Assembly (NCBI RefSeq): GCF_003032475.1
Contig: NZ_CP028369.1
Span: 1,612,001 to 1,676,000, forward strand
Origin: Streptomyces sp. P3
Lineage (GTDB): Bacteria > Actinomycetota > Actinomycetes > Streptomycetales > Streptomycetaceae
Reading direction: 5' to 3'
Length of the DNA: 64,000 nt
In this document: one piece after another, positions 29,218 to 37,389 of the stretch
Numbering within the stretch: position 1 is the first letter of the stretch
Layout: every line of letters starts with the position of its first letter
Translations under genes and position numbers: made by a program
Notes under the pieces: model-generated
Seen by the model: only the letters and a program-made list of their open reading frames with translations
Told to the model about the DNA's origin: nothing
Database searches by the model: none

Positions 29218-29469
29218 GGTCTCCCCCTCGATCGTCGGTGACCCGCGTCGGGCGACGCGGTCGGTGTGACCGTGCGGTGTGCCGCCGTCCCGCGAGTCGG
29301 TGTTATCCGCGGCTTCGGCGTCTGACCAGGAGTCTCGCCGAGAGGAGGAGGGCCGCAGTAGTGCCGCACTCACCGGCCGGTGGTGAAGAATTCATGATCG
29401 CCGGATGACGGCTTCAGCAGGCTTCACGCCGGGGCGCGCCGGGGGGTGCCAGGGGGCGGTCGGGCCGCA

Positions 29470-29554
29470 GCACCACGTGCAGGTCACGGCCCGCGGCCGG
29501 CACGTGGTGCGGGCCGCGGCCCGCGGGGGTGTGCCGCCCCGCGGGCCGCGGCCC
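29470..29554. terminator. Two adjacent perfect hairpins between the MFS and peptide genes
   Basis: Hairpin one has 11-bp arms at 29470-29480 and 29500-29510. Hairpin two has 18-bp arms at 29511-29528 and 29537-29554 with an 8-base loop. They lie just after the MFS stop (29578) and before the peptide operon. The rest of the 360-base gap (29218-29469) presumably holds the peptide promoter, but I find no SARP repeats or clear -35/-10 pair there. Confidence 0.8.
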
Positions 29555-29577
29555 GGTGTCGTCGCGGTCGGTGACCG

Positions 29578-31305
29578 TCAGGCGTTCTCCGCCACGGCCT
29601 TCGGCTCCGCGCCGGCCTCGCTCTGCTCGCCGTGCGCCGCGTTCTTGCGGGGCAGCAGGAACGTCAGCAGCAGGGTGAGGACCATGCCGCCGATGAACCA
29701 GCGCAGCGCGTGGGAGAAGGTGTCGGCGAAGGTGAGCGCGTTGGTGTGCTTGCCCGTTTCGGCGAACACCGCGGCGACCTTCGGGTTGCCGGTGAGCTCG
29801 GACGGGGCCTTGGCGCAGCTCGGCGCCTGGACGGTCCAGTCCTTCTCCTTCGCCTGGTCGCTCGTGCACTGCACGAAGTAGTCCACGACCCGGTCCGCGC
29901 CCGGCCCCGTGACCGACACGGCGGCCAGGTCCTTGCGCAGCTGCGGGGCCGCCTCCCGGGAGTTGTCGGCCGCGTTGCCGCCCAGGGCGCCGAAGAAGAT
30001 GACGCTGACCAGGGCCGTGCCGACGGCGAACCCGAGCTGCTGGTTGGTGTTGACCAGGCCGGAGGCCGAGCCCGCGTCCTGCCGCGGAGCCTCGCTGGTG
30101 GCCATGTCCGGGATCGGGGACATGACCATGCCGAAGCCGAGTCCGAACAGGGCCAGCGGGAGCGCCATCTTCCAGCTGGTGGCCTCACTGCCGTAGTGCT
30201 CGACCACCCAGATGTAGGAGCCGAGGCCCAACAGCACCAGCACCGCGCCGAGTTGCAGGAGCTTGCGCCCCATCTTCGCGGCGAGGAAGGCGTACGACAG
30301 CGCCGACGTGACGAAGGTGGTGATGCAGAACGGCAGGCTGGTCAGACCGGCGCGGATCGGGCTCCAGCCCAGGCCGACCTGCATGTACAGGCTCCAGGAC
30401 AGGAAGAACACGCCCACGCCGACGTTGAACGCCAGCTGCACGCTCAGCGCGGAGGAGAAGCTGCGCAGCCGGAACAGGTTGAGCGCGACCAGCGGCGAGC
30501 CGTCCTTGCGGGTACGGGCCTGCTGCTGGCGGATGAACACGAACAGCGACACCGGCGTCAGCGCCAGCAGGACGAAGCCCCAGGCCGGCCAGCCCAGCTC
30601 GCGCCCCTGGATGAGCGGGAAGACGAGCAGGAACAGGGTGACGGCGGCGAGGACCGCGCCGAGGATGTCCAGCCGCAGCGCGACCGGCGCCTTGGACTCG
30701 ACGATGCTCCTCTGTCCGACGATCAGACCGAAGAGGCCGACGGGGATGTTGATGAGGAACACCAGCCGCCATTCCAGGCCGAACAGGTTCCACTCGACCA
30801 GCAGGCCGCCGAGGCTCAGTCCGGTGAGCGCGGCGAGACCGGCCACCGTGCCGAACATGCCGAACGCCTTGGCGCGCTCCTGCGGCGGGAAGCTGACATG
30901 GATGATGGCCAGGACCTGCGGCACCATGATCGAGGCGAAGCCGCCCTGGGCCAGCCGGGACACGATCAGCATGCCCGGGTCGACCGACACGGCCGCGGCC
31001 AGCGAGGCGAGCGTGAAGCCCGCCACGCCGATCTGGAAGATCCGCTTGCGACCGTAGATGTCGCCGAGCCTGCCGCCGAGGATCAGCAGCAGGGCGAAGG
31101 CGAGCTGGTAGCCGGCGGTGACCCACTGGATGTCCGCGTAGCCGGCGTCGAGATCCGTTCGGATGGAGGGGATCGCCACGTTCAGGATCGTGCTGTCGAG
31201 CATGTCCATGAACGCGGCCACGAGGATCACGGTCAACGCGATCCAGCGCTTGGGATTGAGCTCTCCCTCCTGCTCTCCGGACGACGTTGCTTCCAGAGCG
31301 GTCAC
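29578..31305 (-). CDS. MFS drug exporter, DHA2 (EmrB/QacA) family, 14 TM
   Basis: The protein has 575 residues, the usual size for 14-TM drug:proton antiporters. Motif A is GGRLGDIYGRKRIF after the second helix; the WRLVFLINIPVGLFGL motif lies before helix six; and a long soluble loop (about 430-520) with two Cys precedes the last helix. The C-terminal 25 residues are charged. It should pump the polyketide product out of the cell and act as a resistance gene. GTG 31305 has AAGGAG six bases upstream. It is the last gene of the minus-strand operon from the glycosyltransferase through UvrA, Gfo/Idh and cupin, 45 bases after the cupin gene, and is followed by two strong hairpins. Confidence 0.93.
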   Translation of the reverse strand: MTALEATSSGEQEGELNPKRWIALTVILVAAFMDMLDSTILNVAIPSIRTDLDAGYADIQWVTAGYQLAFALLLILGGRLGDIYGRKRIFQIGVAGFTLASLAAAVSVDPGMLIVSRLAQGGFASIMVPQVLAIIHVSFPPQERAKAFGMFGTVAGLAALTGLSLGGLLVEWNLFGLEWRLVFLINIPVGLFGLIVGQRSIVESKAPVALRLDILGAVLAAVTLFLLVFPLIQGRELGWPAWGFVLLALTPVSLFVFIRQQQARTRKDGSPLVALNLFRLRSFSSALSVQLAFNVGVGVFFLSWSLYMQVGLGWSPIRAGLTSLPFCITTFVTSALSYAFLAAKMGRKLLQLGAVLVLLGLGSYIWVVEHYGSEATSWKMALPLALFGLGFGMVMSPIPDMATSEAPRQDAGSASGLVNTNQQLGFAVGTALVSVIFFGALGGNAADNSREAAPQLRKDLAAVSVTGPGADRVVDYFVQCTSDQAKEKDWTVQAPSCAKAPSELTGNPKVAAVFAETGKHTNALTFADTFSHALRWFIGGMVLTLLLTFLLPRKNAAHGEQSEAGAEPKAVAENA

Positions 31306-31350
31306 GATCTTCTCCTTCTATGGGGGGTGTGCGTGCGGCGGGTTGGTCGG

Positions 31351-31770
31351 TCAGAGCAACACGTAGGGATGCGTGTCGCTCGGCGAATAGGCGTGCGAGG
31401 CCACCTCCACCACCTGGGTGGGGCTGAGCGCCATGTAGCTGTGCACGAGGCGCGGATGGACGGTGACGAGGTCCCCGGCGACCAGCACGGTGTCGAAGCG
31501 CTGGCCGGTGTCGAGGTCGTAGTACGCGGCTCTCAGTTCGCCGGAGATCACGAACATCACCTCGGTCTTGTCGAGGTGGTAGTGGTTGCCGCGGCACGGT
31601 CCGCCCGGCAGGCAGTCCCAGTACGCGGCGAACCGGTAGGTGTCGCCGTTGGCGAACCTCACGAGATCCCCGGCGGGAGAGGAGAGCCTGCCCGGACCGT
31701 CGCCGGGTATGACGTCACGGAATTTCGTGATGCGCTCACAGCGCAGCTTGTCGGTGACAGCGGAGTTCAT
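31351..31770 (-). CDS. Cupin-fold protein, possible sugar-nucleotide isomerase/epimerase
   Basis: The protein has 139 residues forming a single cupin barrel. The motif GGPCRGNHYHLDKTEVMFVISGEL resembles cupin motif 1 (two His and a Glu), and LVAGDLVTVHPRLVHSYMAL resembles cupin motif 2. It is similar in layout to the small cupins that act on NDP-4-keto sugars (FdtA/Tyl1a-type 3,4-ketoisomerases and CapF C-terminal domains), but I cannot match it to one group. Its ATG overlaps the stop of the Gfo/Idh ketoreductase gene, which supports a sugar-pathway role. A small metal-dependent cyclase or regulator of polyketide folding is a less likely alternative. Confidence 0.7.
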   Translation of the reverse strand: MNSAVTDKLRCERITKFRDVIPGDGPGRLSSPAGDLVRFANGDTYRFAAYWDCLPGGPCRGNHYHLDKTEVMFVISGELRAAYYDLDTGQRFDTVLVAGDLVTVHPRLVHSYMALSPTQVVEVASHAYSPSDTHPYVLL

Positions 31771-32951
31771 AAGGCCCCTCTCGGGTCGTCCCAGCTCGGA
31801 ACAGGGTGCTGTGCGGCGCTGGAAGCGGCCTTGTCCGCCGCTCGAACCTCGGCGACCAGCCGGGCGACCGTGAGGGCCCGCTCCTGGTGCCGTTCGCGAA
31901 GACTCCGCTCGGCCCCGAGGCCGTCGCGGGTCTGTGGGGTCTGTGGGGGTGGGGTCAGTGGGGTCTGTGGAGACCGCGGGGAGTGCGGGGCGTGCTGGGG
32001 CTGGGGGGTCCGTCCCGGCTGTTGGGCCGCCGGCCGGCTCTGCCGGACGGCGTGCGAGAACGCCCGGACCGCCTCGAGGTACTGGTCCCCGGGGCGCAGG
32101 ACGAGTTCCTCGACGCCCTCCGGCCGCTCCACCCGGATCACCGGGCAGTGGTCGGCGGGCGGCGCGTAGGCGCGCTCCACCCGGATCCGCCCCGCGCTCC
32201 CCCACAGCTCGTACCCGGCCCGGTAGGCGTGCTCCATGCCGAACACCACCTGCGCGGTGACGCCGTCCGGGGCGGCCAGCAGGACCGCCCCGCCGGTGTC
32301 CACGCCGTGCACGGGGTGCCGGCGCAACCGCGCCCCGCACACCGTGAGGGCGGGGCCGAGGAAGAGGCGGGCGGCGAGCAGCGGATTGACGGCGATGTCC
32401 AGCAGGGCGCCGCCGCCGAGGGCCGCGTCGTAGCGGACATCGCCCGGCGGCGGCGCGGGGATGCCGAACTCCCCCGTGAAGCTGCGCAGTTCGCCCACGG
32501 CGCCGCCCGCGAGCAGGTCCCGCACCCGCCGGTGCAGCGGGTGGGACGGGAACATGAAGTTCTCGGCGAGCACCAGACCGCGCGCGGCGGCCAGCTCGAA
32601 CAGCCGGCGGGTGGAGCCGACGTCACCGGTCAGGGGTTTCTCGCCGAGCACGTGCTTGCCCGCCCGTAACGCCCGTTCGATCCAGCGGGCGTGCAGCGCG
32701 ACGGGCAGCGGCACGTAGACGGCCTCCACCTCCGGGTCGGCGATCAGGCGTTCGTAGCCCGTCACGGCGGCGCAGTCGTACCGGTCGGCCACCTCGCGGG
32801 CCCGGCCGCCGTCCCGGCTGGCCACGGCCACCACCCTGCTGCCGGGGTCCGCCGCGAAGGCGGGCAGCACCCGGCGGCGGGCGATGCTCGCGCACCCCAG
32901 CACACCGATCCGGACCGGCTCCGAGCCGGGCGCGGGCGACCCGTTCATCAC
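31767..32951 (-). CDS. Gfo/Idh/MocA oxidoreductase, probable NDP-hexose 3-ketoreductase
   Basis: The protein has 394 residues (GTG 32951; the adjacent ATG at 32948 is equally possible). The Rossmann start RIGVLGCASIARRRVLPAF is followed by the EKPLTGDVGSTRRLFE block with the catalytic Lys of this family near residue 100. The later DIAVNPLLAARLFLG and GVDTGGAVLL complete the fold. The C-terminal region contains a proline/glutamine-rich insert (about 300-345, TPQPQHAPHS and PPQTPQT) not seen in normal members, so it is a lineage-specific linker. In deoxysugar pathways this enzyme follows the 2,3-dehydratase and reduces the 3-keto group to give a 2-deoxysugar. The 2,3-dehydratase partner is at 40010. 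Confidence 0.88.
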   Translation of the reverse strand: MMNGSPAPGSEPVRIGVLGCASIARRRVLPAFAADPGSRVVAVASRDGGRAREVADRYDCAAVTGYERLIADPEVEAVYVPLPVALHARWIERALRAGKHVLGEKPLTGDVGSTRRLFELAAARGLVLAENFMFPSHPLHRRVRDLLAGGAVGELRSFTGEFGIPAPPPGDVRYDAALGGGALLDIAVNPLLAARLFLGPALTVCGARLRRHPVHGVDTGGAVLLAAPDGVTAQVVFGMEHAYRAGYELWGSAGRIRVERAYAPPADHCPVIRVERPEGVEELVLRPGDQYLEAVRAFSHAVRQSRPAAQQPGRTPQPQHAPHSPRSPQTPLTPPPQTPQTRDGLGAERSLRERHQERALTVARLVAEVRAADKAASSAAQHPVPSWDDPRGAL

Positions 32952-35455
32952 GGCCGCCCGCTCGTCCCCAGCACGCCCTGCAGGAAACGCCCGGTGTGGC
33001 CGTCCGACTGTCCGGCCACCTGCTCGGGGGTGCCCGCGGCTACCAGCGCGCCGCCTCCGTCGCCGCCTTCCGGACCGATGTCCACCACCCAGTCCGCCGT
33101 CTTGATCAGGTCGAGGTTGTGCGAGACGGCGAGCACGGTGTGCCCCTTGTCCACCAGACTGTGCAGCACCGACAGCAACCGCTCGATGTCGCTGGAGTGC
33201 AGTCCGGTGGTCGGCTCGTCGAGCAGGTAGAGGGTGTGCGCGCCCGCCCTGCGCTGCAGTTCGTTGGCCAGCTTGACGCGCTGGGCCTCGCCGCCGGAGA
33301 GCGTGGTCGCCGACTGCCCGAGCCGCAGATAGCCGAGACCGACCTCGTCGAGCACCCGCAGCGGAGCCTCGATGGCGGGCTCCCCCGCGAAGAACTCCAG
33401 CGCCTCCTCGACGGGCATCGCCAGCACCTCGGCGATGTTCTTGCCGCGGTAAAGGATCTCCAGCGTCTCCGCGTTGTAGCGGGTGCCGTCACAGGTCTCG
33501 CAGTGCAGGAAGACGTCGGGCAGCAGCTGCATCTCGATCTTGATGGAGCCGTCGCCGGTACAGGTCTCACAGCGCCCGCCCGCCGAGTTGAAGGAGAACC
33601 GGCCCGGCTTGTAGCGGCGCTTCTTCGCCTCCGCGGTCTGGCAGAACACCTTGCGGACGCTGTCGAAGACCCCGGTGTAGGTCGCCGGCGTCGACCGGCC
33701 CGAACGCCCGATCGGCGCCTGGTCCACCCTGATCACCCGGTCGACGTGGTGCAGCCCCTCGATCCTGGTGTGGGCGCCCGGCGCCGGCGCGTCGCCGCCC
33801 AGCGCGCTCTCCACCGCCGGGTAGAGGATGTCGTCCACCAGAGTGGACTTGCCGGCCCCCGACACCCCGGTCACCGCGATGAACGTACCGAGCGGGAAGG
33901 CGACGTCGAACCCGGCGAGGTTGTTCTCCTTCGCCCCGTACACGGCGATCCGGCGATCCGGCGCCCCGGGCCGTCGGCTCGCGGGCACCGCGATGCCGCG
34001 CGTGCCGCTGGTGTAGCCGCCGGTCGGCGAGTTCACGTCGCCGAGCAGCTCCTCCGCCGGACCGCTGAACAGCAGCTCGCCGCCGTGCTCGCCGGCCGCC
34101 GGACCGAGCTCCACCACCCAGTCCGCGGCTTTGATCATCTGGTGGTCGTGCTCCACGATGAGCACCGTGTTGCCCTGGTCCCGCAGGTCCTGGAGGGTGG
34201 CCACCAGCTTCTCGATGTCCCTGGGGTGCAGACCGGTGGTCGGCTCGTCCAGGACGTAGAGCAGGCCGAACATGTCGGTGCCGAGCAGACCGGCCAGCCG
34301 GATGCGCTGCGACTCGCCGCCGGACAGGGTGCGCGCCGGACGGTCCAGACTGAGGTACTCCAGCCCCATCCGCGTCAGATGGCCGAGCCGCTGCACGATC
34401 TCCTCCAGGGCCTGGCCCACCGCGGCGCGCTCGCGCTCCGCGACGTCCAGCTCCTCGAAGAAGCGCAGCGACACGGAGACCGGCAGCGCCGTCACCTCCG
34501 CGATGCCGCGCCCGGCGACCCGGACCGCGAGCTGCGCCGGGTTGAGCCGGCCGCCGCCGCACTCCCGGCAGGGCGCCGGCCGCATGTAGTTCTCCAGCTG
34601 CCCGAAGTTCTCGCCGCCGGACTTGCGGTACCGCTCGTAGAGCCAGGGCACCACCCCGGTGAACACGACGTCCTTGACCGGGTCGCCCGGCTTGTCGAAC
34701 TTGCGGGCCCGGACCTTGATGTCGGTGCCGTGCAGCAGCGTGTGCCGCAGCCCCTCGGAGAGCTCCTCCCAGGGCGTGTTCTCGTCCTCGCCCAGCAGCT
34801 GCGCCACCGCGCGGGCCTTCATCCGCTCCGGCTCGGTGAAGGTGGGCCGCCAGGGTGTGATCGCGCCCTCCAGCAGGGAGCGGCCCGGATCGGCGACCAG
34901 GGTCGAGGGGTCCACCTCGAGCCGGGTGCCGACGCCCTGGCAGGCGGTGCACTGGCCGAAGGGCAGGTTGAAGGAGAACGCCCCGTTGGTCATCTCGGGC
35001 AGCGCGCTGTCGTGGCCCTGCGGGCAGGCGTCGTCGGCCAGTTCGGTCCCGCACACGGTGCAGTGCGGGTGTCCGATCCGCGCGAACACCACCCGCAGCA
35101 GGTCGTACACCTCGGTGACCGTGCCCACCGTGGAGCGCGGGCTGCGGGAGGCGGAGGAACGCTGGTCGACCGCGACGGCCGAGCACAGGCCGCCGATGTG
35201 GTCGACGTCCGGCTTGTCCATCTGGTGCATGAACTGGCGGGCGAAGGTCGACATGCTCTGCAGCTGGCGCCGCTGGCCCTCGGCGTAGATCGTGGCGAAG
35301 GCCAGGGACGACTTGCCCGAGCCGGAGACGCCGGTGAACACCGTGAGGTTGCGGTGCGGCAGGTCCACGTCGACGCCGCGCAGGTTGTGCTCGCGGGCGC
35401 CGCGCACCTCGAGCGTCTCCGGCAGCAGGTGCGCGCGGCTGTTGGTGTCGCTCAA
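32948..35455 (-). CDS. UvrA-like drug-resistance ATPase (DrrC family)
   Basis: The protein has 835 residues from TTG 35455, which follows an AAGGA site and a GT stop 14 bases upstream. It has two ABC ATPase halves: Walker A GVSGSGKSSL near 50 and GVSGAGKSTL near 510; signature motifs TLSGGESQRI and TLSGGEAQRV; and zinc-binding CPQG/CTAC and CRECGGG clusters, with CETCTGDGS in the second half. It is shorter than housekeeping UvrA (about 950). This length and context match DrrC, the UvrA paralogue that protects daunorubicin producers by acting at drug-bound DNA. Together with the AlkZ-like glycosylase it implies a DNA-binding product. It lies in an operon with the glycosyltransferase and the Gfo/Idh gene. 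Confidence 0.93.
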   Translation of the reverse strand: MSDTNSRAHLLPETLEVRGAREHNLRGVDVDLPHRNLTVFTGVSGSGKSSLAFATIYAEGQRRQLQSMSTFARQFMHQMDKPDVDHIGGLCSAVAVDQRSSASRSPRSTVGTVTEVYDLLRVVFARIGHPHCTVCGTELADDACPQGHDSALPEMTNGAFSFNLPFGQCTACQGVGTRLEVDPSTLVADPGRSLLEGAITPWRPTFTEPERMKARAVAQLLGEDENTPWEELSEGLRHTLLHGTDIKVRARKFDKPGDPVKDVVFTGVVPWLYERYRKSGGENFGQLENYMRPAPCRECGGGRLNPAQLAVRVAGRGIAEVTALPVSVSLRFFEELDVAERERAAVGQALEEIVQRLGHLTRMGLEYLSLDRPARTLSGGESQRIRLAGLLGTDMFGLLYVLDEPTTGLHPRDIEKLVATLQDLRDQGNTVLIVEHDHQMIKAADWVVELGPAAGEHGGELLFSGPAEELLGDVNSPTGGYTSGTRGIAVPASRRPGAPDRRIAVYGAKENNLAGFDVAFPLGTFIAVTGVSGAGKSTLVDDILYPAVESALGGDAPAPGAHTRIEGLHHVDRVIRVDQAPIGRSGRSTPATYTGVFDSVRKVFCQTAEAKKRRYKPGRFSFNSAGGRCETCTGDGSIKIEMQLLPDVFLHCETCDGTRYNAETLEILYRGKNIAEVLAMPVEEALEFFAGEPAIEAPLRVLDEVGLGYLRLGQSATTLSGGEAQRVKLANELQRRAGAHTLYLLDEPTTGLHSSDIERLLSVLHSLVDKGHTVLAVSHNLDLIKTADWVVDIGPEGGDGGGALVAAGTPEQVAGQSDGHTGRFLQGVLGTSGRP

Positions 35456-35469
35456 CGGGGTTTCCTTCC

Positions 35470-36627
35470 CTACCGTCCCGGCCTGACGCCGGCGAGTTCT
35501 TCGATGACGGGCACGACGGACGCGGGGGACGGCATCGCGGCCACCTCCGCGCGCAGCGCCCGGGCCCTGACGCCGTACGACTCGTCCTCGAGCAGGGCGC
35601 GGCAGTTCTCCACGACGGCTTCGGGGTCGATGGGCTGCCCCACCAGCTGGCGGGCGGAGCCGTACGCGGTGACGCGGCGCGCGCTGTCGTACTGTTCGGC
35701 GACGATCGGCTGCGGGACCAGCAACTGCGGCAGTCCCGCGAGGATCGCCGCCATGGTGGAGCCGCCGCCGCAGTGGTGGACCACCAGGTCGCAGGAGGGC
35801 AGCACCGAGGCGAGCGGCAGGAAGCCGGCGGCCAGCACGGCGTCGGGCAGCGGCCCGAGCTCCGGGACGATGTCGTCGGCGACCGCGACGAGCAGCTCCA
35901 CCCCGAGCGCGGGCAGCGAGTTGACCAGGTCCTTGAGCACCCGGGCGCCGCCGGCCGCCGGTGCGACCGTGCCCAGCGTGAGCAACAGGCGGGGGCGCTC
36001 GCGCGCCTCGAACACCCAGGACGGCACGGTGGCCGGCGGGTCGTACTGGACGTAGCGCATCGGGACGCCGTGGGCGCCGCCGGCGGGCAGCAGCGAGGCC
36101 GGGCAGGGCTCCAGCGCCAGGTCCGGCTCGGGCAGGGCGCCCAGGCCCAGCTCGGTCAGCTCCGGCGTCAGCTCGTCGGCCCCCGACTTGTCCATCTCGC
36201 GGAAGTAGCCGAGGCCGACGCCGTGCTCGATCCAGGGAATGCCCTTCAGCCGCGCCACGACGCCGGCCGCGTAGGTGTGCGGCTCGGCGACGATGACGTC
36301 GGGCTTCCACTTCTCGGCGACGTCGAGGAGGCCGGGCAGGGTGCGTGCGGCGAGCCGGCCGAAGCCGCGGCCGGCCTGCTCCAGCATCCGGGGCTCCTCA
36401 CGCGCGAACGCGATGGGGTTGCCCTGCCGGTCGTGGGCCATGACCTCGCGCATGTGCATCGGCCCGTAGGTCGGGATGAACGGCATCCCCGAGCCGTTGG
36501 CCACGGGGGCAAGGCTCTCCGGTGCGGCGACCAGCACGTCGTGACCCGCCGCGCGCAGCGCCCAGGCCAGCGGGACGACCGGACAGTAGAGCCCGTAGCT
36601 CGGGCCGGTGCTCACGAGAATCCTCAT
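35470..36627 (-). CDS. GT1-family glycosyltransferase (NDP-deoxysugar to polyketide)
   Basis: The protein has 385 residues of the GT-B fold. The N-terminal acceptor domain starts MRILVSTGPSYGLYCPVVPLAWALRAAGHDVLV. The C-terminal nucleotide-sugar-binding motif is VVHHCGGGSTMAAILAGLPQLLVPQPIVAEQYDSA (about residues 285-325), typical of macrolide and aromatic polyketide glycosyltransferases. It is the only glycosyltransferase in the window. Whether it makes an O- or C-glycoside cannot be told by eye. ATG 36627 is preferred over the in-frame GTG at 36636; neither has a strong ribosome site. It is first in the operon leading through UvrA, Gfo/Idh, cupin and MFS, divergent from the 3,5-epimerase gene across an 88-base region full of SARP-like repeats. 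Confidence 0.93.
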   Translation of the reverse strand: MRILVSTGPSYGLYCPVVPLAWALRAAGHDVLVAAPESLAPVANGSGMPFIPTYGPMHMREVMAHDRQGNPIAFAREEPRMLEQAGRGFGRLAARTLPGLLDVAEKWKPDVIVAEPHTYAAGVVARLKGIPWIEHGVGLGYFREMDKSGADELTPELTELGLGALPEPDLALEPCPASLLPAGGAHGVPMRYVQYDPPATVPSWVFEARERPRLLLTLGTVAPAAGGARVLKDLVNSLPALGVELLVAVADDIVPELGPLPDAVLAAGFLPLASVLPSCDLVVHHCGGGSTMAAILAGLPQLLVPQPIVAEQYDSARRVTAYGSARQLVGQPIDPEAVVENCRALLEDESYGVRARALRAEVAAMPSPASVVPVIEELAGVRPGR

Positions 36628-36651
36628 GCTGGCCACTCAACTCGCTGCCAC

Positions 36652-36707
36652 TCGAGCCGCACTTGAGCCGCCGCCACCAGCGGTGCTCGAGCCGCGTCCC
36701 CTAGCTT
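36652..36707 (+). promoter_or_regulatory. SARP-type promoter of the epimerase/P450 operon, possibly shared with the divergent GT operon
   Basis: TCGAGCC (36652), TTGAGCC (36663) and TCGAGCC (36687) are the closest matches in the window to the DnrI consensus. The last ends exactly 8 bp before TAGCTT (36702-36707). The first two are 11 bp apart; the third is 24 bp further on. On the other strand TCAAGTG and TCGAGTG, 11 bp apart, could serve the glycosyltransferase. Confidence 0.75.
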
Positions 36708-36715
36708 CGCGGGCC

Positions 36716-37387
36716 ATGGAGATCGAGGAGATGGCCGTGCGGGACGCCTACCGCATCCGGCCGCGAATCCACGGCGACGAGCGGGGCGCGTTCTTCGAGT
36801 CCTTCCGGGACGAGGAGTTCACCCGTGTCACCGGCCAGGTGTTCCGGCCGGTGCAGACCAATTTCTCCGTCAACCACCGCAACGTGCTGCGCGGCATGCA
36901 CGGGGTGAGTCTGCCGCCGGGCCAGGCCAAGTACGTCACCTGCGTCCGGGGCGCGGTGCTGGACGTCGTGCTGGACGTGCGCGTCGGCTCGCCGACGTTC
37001 GGCGGCCACGACGTCAGTCTGCTGGAGCCCGGGAAGGGCACGGCGGTGTTCCTGCCCGACGGGATGGCGCACGGTTTCGTCTCACTGACCGACGACTCCT
37101 GCGTGAGCTACGTGTTCGACACCCCGTACATCCCGGGCACCCCGTTCGAGATCGACCCGTTCGACCCGGATCTGGCCCTGCCCTGGCCCTCGACGGCGGA
37201 ACCGGTGGTGGTGGCGCCGAAGGACCTCCAGGCGCCGAGTCTGTCCCGGGCCGCCGGACTCGGCATTCTGCCCCGCTACGAGGACTGTCTGGCGCACTAC
37301 GCCCGGCAGCGCTCCGCTTTCCTTTCGCATGCGCCTCAGAACGCGATTCAGAGCCGACCTTCTGAATTCGCCGGAGACAAGGAGTAG
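36716..37387 (+). CDS. dTDP-4-keto-6-deoxyhexose 3,5-epimerase (RmlC-like)
   Basis: The protein has 223 residues of RmlC/EvaD-type cupin fold. It shows GDERGAFFESFRDEEF near the start, QTNFSVNHRNVLRGMHG with the catalytic His region, GAVLDVVLDVRVGSPTFG, and FLPDGMAHGFVSLTDDS with the conserved G-x-GHGF-like turn. These enzymes epimerise C3 and/or C5 of the 4-keto sugar, giving L-configured or 5-epimerised deoxysugars. Several antibiotic-cluster members epimerise only C5. The ATG at 36716 is used because the conserved start follows it; an ATG at 36731 is an alternative. It is followed three bases later by the P450 gene and is driven by the strongest SARP box in the window. Confidence 0.93.
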   Translation: MEIEEMAVRDAYRIRPRIHGDERGAFFESFRDEEFTRVTGQVFRPVQTNFSVNHRNVLRGMHGVSLPPGQAKYVTCVRGAVLDVVLDVRVGSPTFGGHDVSLLEPGKGTAVFLPDGMAHGFVSLTDDSCVSYVFDTPYIPGTPFEIDPFDPDLALPWPSTAEPVVVAPKDLQAPSLSRAAGLGILPRYEDCLAHYARQRSAFLSHAPQNAIQSRPSEFAGDKE

Positions 37388-37389
37388 TC

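Noticed and set aside
29080..29373. A 97-residue version of the precursor peptide starting at 29373
   Set aside because: The extra 52 residues are basic and low-complexity, with no ribosome site at the start; the ATG at 29217 has a strong one.
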